Shown here piece by piece: positions 24,628 to 28,526 of a stretch of 28,526 bases of DNA. A program made the position numbers and the translations under genes. A model generated the notes under the pieces. The model was not told the origin of the DNA, did no database searches, and saw only the letters and a program-made list of their open reading frames with translations. The DNA lies in assembly GCA_023392945.1 (NCBI GenBank), contig JAEWNB010000162.1, forward strand, positions 1 to 28,526, written 5' to 3'. The DNA comes from Bacteroidota bacterium. GTDB taxonomy: Bacteria; Bacteroidota; Bacteroidia; Bacteroidales; WCHB1-69. How positions within the stretch are numbered: the stretch's first letter is position 1; the number at the start of each line of letters is the position of its first letter.

Positions 24628-26529
24628 ATGAATTTAAAAAAACAGGAGAAGATCCTAGGGGGATTTCTTTTATTATTAACAGTCCTGATTACCTTTTCTT
24701 CTTTTATTAAGATCGGCTTTACCACAGCAGACGACTTAAGTTATTACATGACTTTTTTGAGGAAAAACTATTTTGCAGATGCCTGGAACTATGCCAGATA
24801 TGCAGGAAGATTCTATTTTATCATCACAAAGCCTTTATATTCTGTAGTGTATGCATTCGACAATTTTTACTTTACTAAAATTTTACAATACGTTTGCCTT
24901 GTTATTTCCTATTCTCTTTTTTCATTTTTGATATTCAAGTTATTTCGTTCGGAACCGCTTGCCTATGTAACTTTTTTATTGCTAATTGCTGCCACAACGG
25001 TAACTCCCGGCTATCATATTCCGGTGATTTCATATCCTTGTTTTTTTACCTTCAGCTTCTCTTTAATGCTGGTAGCGATTCTCTTATTTATCAGTTATCT
25101 TGAAAACAAAAAGAAGAGCTTTTTATATTTTTCCGCCGTGTTGTTTTTTATAGTGTTGCTCTTTTATGAAACCTACGTCATATTCCTCGCACTGTTCTGT
25201 TTGATTATTATAATAAGAAGTTTTGTTATTAGAGGTTTTAAAAACTCTTTTAGGGATAAAAATTTCTACAAAGAGACTCTTCCCTATATTATTGCGGGAG
25301 TATTATATGTTACTATCTATTTCGTTTTCAGAATTATTTATAATTATGGGCCCCACCCGGAAATTTATGGTGGAAGTAGAATCGCTTCAAATTTCAGCTT
25401 CAAACACTTTATAATGATTATTTTCAACTGTAATAAAGCTGCTGTACCGGGAAAAATTTATGAGATGAACCAAGATGTGTTTGTAGCCAATTCGCTCTTG
25501 AAAGACGGCCATATTGACAAATGGGGATATCTTTTGCAAAATCTTTCGGTTATCTCTTGGGTTAATATTTTGATCCTCTGTTTTTTGTTTTTCTTTATTT
25601 TTCTAAAAATGGATGACCGAATTTCATGGAAAAAGATTGTTGCAGGAATAATCATTGCCTCGGTTTTTACTTTATCTTCTCACGTCTTACTGGGTATAGC
25701 TGAAAAATACAATAGCATTTGGTATTCCTGGCTTTTGGGATATGTCACCACTTACTTTTCCTGGTTTGGAATCATCATGGTGATTGTCTTGATTTTTTAT
25801 GCCCTTTATAAAATTGGATATGGAGTATCTTTTATCCGATACGGCATTCTCTTAATTCTCACGGGAATATTTCTCTATTTTTCTGTCATCATTCAATATA
25901 CCAATGAGCATTTAAGCAGAGACTGGCAACACAGCCAAAACAGATTTATCGTGGTTGATAAATTAATTCAAAATCATTACTTTGATAATCTTCCCGATCA
26001 AGCCCTTGTTTTTGCCCCCGATCTCTATAATACATCCTCTGTAATGGGAAAAGGAGTCTGTGAAGGCTTTAATTGGGGAAAATACATTTTTCTGAAATCT
26101 CATAAAAAAATAAATATCAATATTTACCAATATCCTGATGATTTATTGAAGGCTATCAAAAAAAATCCTCATAAGGATATTTTTTATCTACAAAAAAACG
26201 AATCATTAAGCAACCAGGACCTTTTTATGGCACTCTCTAAAGTGGAAAAAAGTTCTATTAATTGGACCGATAAATCTGCCCTTTTTACTAATTCTACCTG
26301 CAACGAAGCTGAAATTTTCTATTATTCACCGATTCATGATTATATTCTCAACTATAACATGATATCAAAGCAAGATTCATCTACTGATACTGCTTCATGC
26401 TCAAACATATCCAAATCTTTGATGATTAACAATCCCAAAACCGATAAAGGAAATTCGATCCTCACTATTAAAGTTGACCGGGCTCAGATTGGAAGTTTTA
26501 ATGTTTCTACCCTTTTGCCTAGCAAGTAA
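24628..26529 (+). CDS. Polytopic inner-membrane protein, GT-C-glycosyltransferase-like
   Basis: Integral membrane protein of about 633 residues starting at the ATG at 24628. Residues 1-435 contain roughly ten or more hydrophobic helices (ILGGFLLLLTVLITFSSFI, ILQYVCLVISYSLFSFLIF, FFIVLLFYETYVIFLALFCLIIII, ILILCFLFFFIFL, GIIMVIVLIFYALY). A short loop after helix 1 carries TTADDLSYYM with Asp35-Asp36. Acidic pairs in this first outer loop are the catalytic mark of GT-C enzymes that use polyprenyl-phosphate sugars. The last 195 residues are soluble and probably periplasmic. It may decorate surface glycans, or belong to the uncharacterised DUF6056-type membrane proteins; I cannot choose. It stands alone between rsmA and the ImmA-PIN module, with its own -7 box. 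Confidence 0.65.
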   Translation: MNLKKQEKILGGFLLLLTVLITFSSFIKIGFTTADDLSYYMTFLRKNYFADAWNYARYAGRFYFIITKPLYSVVYAFDNFYFTKILQYVCLVISYSLFSFLIFKLFRSEPLAYVTFLLLIAATTVTPGYHIPVISYPCFFTFSFSLMLVAILLFISYLENKKKSFLYFSAVLFFIVLLFYETYVIFLALFCLIIIIRSFVIRGFKNSFRDKNFYKETLPYIIAGVLYVTIYFVFRIIYNYGPHPEIYGGSRIASNFSFKHFIMIIFNCNKAAVPGKIYEMNQDVFVANSLLKDGHIDKWGYLLQNLSVISWVNILILCFLFFFIFLKMDDRISWKKIVAGIIIASVFTLSSHVLLGIAEKYNSIWYSWLLGYVTTYFSWFGIIMVIVLIFYALYKIGYGVSFIRYGILLILTGIFLYFSVIIQYTNEHLSRDWQHSQNRFIVVDKLIQNHYFDNLPDQALVFAPDLYNTSSVMGKGVCEGFNWGKYIFLKSHKKININIYQYPDDLLKAIKKNPHKDIFYLQKNESLSNQDLFMALSKVEKSSINWTDKSALFTNSTCNEAEIFYYSPIHDYILNYNMISKQDSSTDTASCSNISKSLMINNPKTDKGNSILTIKVDRAQIGSFNVSTLLPSK

Positions 26530-26551
26530 GATTTAGTACTCCACAAAATTT

Positions 26552-26623
26552 TAGGTTGAATGAAAATAATTATTATTTTTTGGGTTGACAAACATATTTA
26601 TTTATAGTATTTTTGTCAACCTA
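26552..26623. promoter_or_regulatory. Promoter with three-half-site operator before the ImmA-PIN module
   Basis: A perfect 10-bp inverted repeat, GGTTGACAAA (26583-26592) and TTTGTCAACC (26612-26621), brackets and overlaps the promoter: TTG at 26585-26587 as -33 and TATTTTTG at 26608-26615 as -7. A further half-site TAGGTTGA (26552-26559) is inverted against TCAACCTA (26616-26623). The first gene encodes an HTH protein, so self-repression through this operator is the natural inference. Confidence 0.7.
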
Positions 26624-26638
26624 ATTAAATTAATAATC

Positions 26639-27691
26639 ATGAATGCAATATTTTCACAACGGCTTAAAAATGCGAGAATTATGCAAAACTTCTCGATGGA
26701 TGAATTATGTGTCAGAATGAATAATCTTGTATCAAAACAATCAATTTCCAAGTATGAAGCAGGAAAAATGATGCCTGATAGTACTATTTTAATTGCGTTA
26801 GCGAAAGCACTCGATGTAAAAATAGATTATTTCTTCCGACAATTTTCTGTTTCATTAGATAGTGTCGAATTTAGAAAAAAAACGCGGCTACAAAAACGAG
26901 AACTTTCTGCTATAAAAGAAGTGATTAGAGACAAAGTAGAACGCTATATTGAAATTGAAAATATTTGTTGTATAACTTCTGATTTTACAACCGATTTTTC
27001 AAACGTTGTCGTACACTGTGAAGAAGATGTTTTCGCTTTGATTACTCGATTGAAAAAAGAATGGAAATTGGGCGAAGATGGTATCAATAATTTGATAGAA
27101 ATTTTAGAAGAAAATAAAATTAAAGTCATAGAAATCGAAGCTCCTGAAAGTTTTGATGGTTTAAGTGGTTTTATTGGGGACAAGATGCCCATTGTTGTCC
27201 TAAATAAGTCATTTGATACAGAACGTAAACGGTTTACTGCATTACACGAATTAGGACATATCTTGCTACGTTTTGATAGAAATTTGGATAAAAAACGAAT
27301 AGAATATTTATGCAATTTATTTGCAAACGAAATGCTGATTTCTCGCGATGTGTTTATTCAAATGATAGGAAATTCGAGACAACACATTTCTTTTCTCGAA
27401 TTACGTGATATTCAGCAACAGTTTGGAATTTCAGTTGATGCGCTGATGTTTAAAGCAAGGTATCTTAATGTTATTACTGAACAACGCTTCAAATATTTTT
27501 GTATATCAAAAAACTCAAATCCGGAATTTAAAAAAGAAGTCTATCTGAGTATTGCTAAACCTGAAAGTTCCAATCGCTTGGACAGATTGGTTTATCGAGC
27601 ACTGGCAAGCGATGTAATTTCTTCATCGAAAGCCGCTACCTTATTGAATGTCCCATTAACTACTGTGCTAAAAAATCTAAATCTGCTGTAA
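26639..27691 (+). CDS. HTH (XRE) - ImmA/IrrE metallopeptidase protein, likely regulator/antitoxin
   Basis: Protein of 350 residues. I start at the ATG at 26639, because the open frame upstream (from 26585) runs through the promoter. Residues about 5-62 are an XRE-type helix-turn-helix (FSQRLKNARIMQNFSMDEL...SISKYEAGKMMPD). Residues about 145-260 are an ImmA/IrrE peptidase domain with HELGH at 203-207 and Glu231 in ANEMLIS as third zinc ligand. ImmA of ICEBs1 cleaves its partner repressor and IrrE of Deinococcus cleaves DdrO, so a protease that relieves repression is plausible. The C-terminal 80 residues end in another short helix-turn-helix-like stretch (SSSKAATLLNVPLTTVLKNL). The PIN-domain gene starts 1 base after its stop. 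Base composition is more AT-rich than the genes to the left, suggesting transfer. Confidence 0.85.
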   Translation: MNAIFSQRLKNARIMQNFSMDELCVRMNNLVSKQSISKYEAGKMMPDSTILIALAKALDVKIDYFFRQFSVSLDSVEFRKKTRLQKRELSAIKEVIRDKVERYIEIENICCITSDFTTDFSNVVVHCEEDVFALITRLKKEWKLGEDGINNLIEILEENKIKVIEIEAPESFDGLSGFIGDKMPIVVLNKSFDTERKRFTALHELGHILLRFDRNLDKKRIEYLCNLFANEMLISRDVFIQMIGNSRQHISFLELRDIQQQFGISVDALMFKARYLNVITEQRFKYFCISKNSNPEFKKEVYLSIAKPESSNRLDRLVYRALASDVISSSKAATLLNVPLTTVLKNLNLL

Positions 27692-27692
27692 G

Positions 27693-28196
27693 ATGGACAT
27701 AGTTGTCAATGATACAAATATATTTATTGATTTATATTCGATTGATTTATTGGATGATTTTTTTGCTTTACCATTTAATTTTCATACCATCGATTTTGTT
27801 CTTGCTGAAATTACAGATCAAAATCAGTTAGATGCATTAAAACCTTTTTTAGAGGAAGGAAAATTGTTTGTAAAAAAGCATTCTGAAAAAGAGTTGCAGC
27901 AAATTGTTGAATTACAATCTTTATGCAACGGAAATGTATCCATTACTGATTGCGCAGTTTGTCAATATGCCCTATTAAATGATTATTTCTTATTAACTGG
28001 CGACCGTCAATTACGTAGTAGTGCAATTAGTTCGGGAGTTTCTGTACATGGGATTATTTTTATCTTCAATAAATTAATTGATTATAACATCATTACAAAA
28101 AATGTTGCTGCTGACAAATTAGAATCTTTATCACAACTAAACAAGCGTTTACCTAAACGTGAGATTGAAGAATTAATTAGATGTTGGAGAAAATAA
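27693..28196 (+). CDS. PIN-domain ribonuclease, likely toxin partner
   Basis: Small nuclease of 167 residues. The four acidic residues of the PIN active site are visible: Asp7 in VVNDTN, Glu39 in VLAEITD, Asp86 in SITDCAV and Asp104 in LTGDRQLR. Together they bind Mg/Mn for single-stranded RNA cleavage, as in VapC toxins. The C-terminal 40 residues (ADKLESLSQLNKRLPKREIEELIRCW) are an extra helical segment beyond the usual 130-residue VapC core. The start lies 1 base after the HTH-ImmA stop, so the two are translationally coupled. Unlike vapBC, the upstream partner is a large HTH-protease, not a small AbrB/RHH antitoxin. Toxicity is inferred, not shown. Confidence 0.82.
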   Translation: MDIVVNDTNIFIDLYSIDLLDDFFALPFNFHTIDFVLAEITDQNQLDALKPFLEEGKLFVKKHSEKELQQIVELQSLCNGNVSITDCAVCQYALLNDYFLLTGDRQLRSSAISSGVSVHGIIFIFNKLIDYNIITKNVAADKLESLSQLNKRLPKREIEELIRCWRK

Positions 28197-28373
28197 ATGC
28201 TATAATTATTTCATACACGGATTTTTTTTCATTATAGAATACAGTAATTAATTCGAAGTAAGCGTTTATAAATGGACCTTTTAATTTTGCGATTATTATT
28301 AAATATATCTTCTTTCTAATTTTTACTTTTTAATAATTTTGACAAAATTAATTATTATTGTCTTATTTTATTC
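28197..28373. other. Very AT-rich intergenic stretch before the IS element
   Basis: I see no gene here. A weak 7-bp inverted repeat (CTATAAT 28200-28206, ATTATAG 28231-28237) with a run of eight T between the arms might end transcription of the PIN gene but is not a canonical terminator. Confidence 0.4.
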
Positions 28374-28526
28374 TGTCCGATTTTTGGGGAAGCTGATACA
28401 ATATAATGGATCCCTTTATTAGGGCAACAAAAATTAAAAGTTAACGTATAAAAAATTTAAAAAAGTTGTCTTATGGAAAAGAAGTCAAGAAGAAAGTTTA
28501 GCTCCGCTTTTAAATCAAAAGTGGCA
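28374..28526 (+). mobile_element. Left end of an IS3-family insertion sequence (3' truncated by the window)
   Basis: The segment begins TGTCCGATTTTTGGGGAAGC, a TG-starting terminus in the style of IS3-family inverted repeats, about 100 bases before an IS3-type orfA. A related sequence in inverted orientation sits at 2131-2138. The right end, and any target duplication, are outside the window. The exact left boundary is inferred. Confidence 0.6.
28473..28526 (+). CDS. IS3-family transposase OrfA (N-terminal 18 codons only)
   Basis: The ATG at 28473 begins MEKKSRRKFSSAFKSKVA and runs off the window. This basic start is the hallmark of the HTH_Tnp_1 domain of IS3/IS911 OrfA, which binds the element ends; the catalytic DDE part (OrfB) would follow by frameshift beyond the window. 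The short length limits certainty, but the pattern K-x-R-R-K-F-S-x-x-F-K is very characteristic. Confidence 0.78.
   Translation, partial: MEKKSRRKFSSAFKSKVA

Noticed and set aside
1..28526. CRISPR array, rRNA or tRNA genes
   Set aside because: No regularly spaced repeats, and no cloverleaf or rRNA-like segments were recognised on either strand.

Overview
The window looks like a chromosomal segment of an anaerobic, fermentative Bacteroidetes bacterium, probably of Bacteroidales type. The DNA is AT-rich, Shine-Dalgarno sequences are weak or absent, and several genes are preceded by the Bacteroidetes -7 box TAnnTTTG (2286, 3293, 4126, 7105, 8030, 12479, 20622, 24596, 26608). Secreted proteins end their leaders in the Bacteroidetes-style ...FAQ. 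This is inference from sequence style; no rRNA or tRNA gene is present to settle the taxon.

Layout. (1) 3-1970: the end of an operon for a membrane-bound [NiFe]-hydrogenase-related (Hyc/Hyf/Ech-type) complex. It holds a large subunit cut by the window edge that lacks the canonical Ni-Fe cysteine motifs, then a fused ferredoxin/NuoB-like small subunit. (2) 1971-2382: a 412-bp gap with a strong hairpin and a possible insertion-sequence end. (3) 2383-3185: a small lipoprotein and a Lys/Gln-rich secreted coiled-coil protein. (4) 3318-4100: tatD. (5) 4182-7053: a two-gene citrate lyase operon in which the acyl-carrier (CitD) and beta (CitE) parts are one protein, followed by CitF. (6) 7156-7965: an outer-membrane beta-barrel protein. 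(7) 8073-11087: typA/bipA, a SAM methyltransferase and folB. (8) 11118-12284 (minus strand): a GT4 glycosyltransferase, divergent from (9) 12534-20438, a tightly packed four-gene operon for a synthase-dependent exopolysaccharide. (10) 20651-24556: serS, a large TPR protein and rsmA. (11) 24628-26529: a polytopic GT-C-like membrane protein. (12) 26639-28196: a very AT-rich two-gene module, HTH-ImmA/IrrE metalloprotease plus PIN nuclease, resembling a toxin-antitoxin pair. (13) 28374-28526: the left end of an IS3-family element with the start of its orfA.

The most interesting region is the exopolysaccharide operon. A processive GT2 synthase, a TPR/beta-barrel outer-membrane protein and a glycoside hydrolase-deacetylase fusion mirror the division of labour of PgaC/PgaA/PgaB. 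The fusion, however, has the hydrolase first and the deacetylase last (PelA-like order), with a CBM9-like domain between them. It is followed by a lipoprotein with what looks like a catalytically dead deacetylase domain. No PgaD, PelG or PilZ partner is seen. I infer a hybrid exopolysaccharide secretion system; the product is unknown. Other points of note are the Ni-ligand-free hydrogenase-like large subunit, the CitD-CitE fusion with an unusual carrier-serine context, and the ImmA-PIN module with a three-half-site operator over its promoter.
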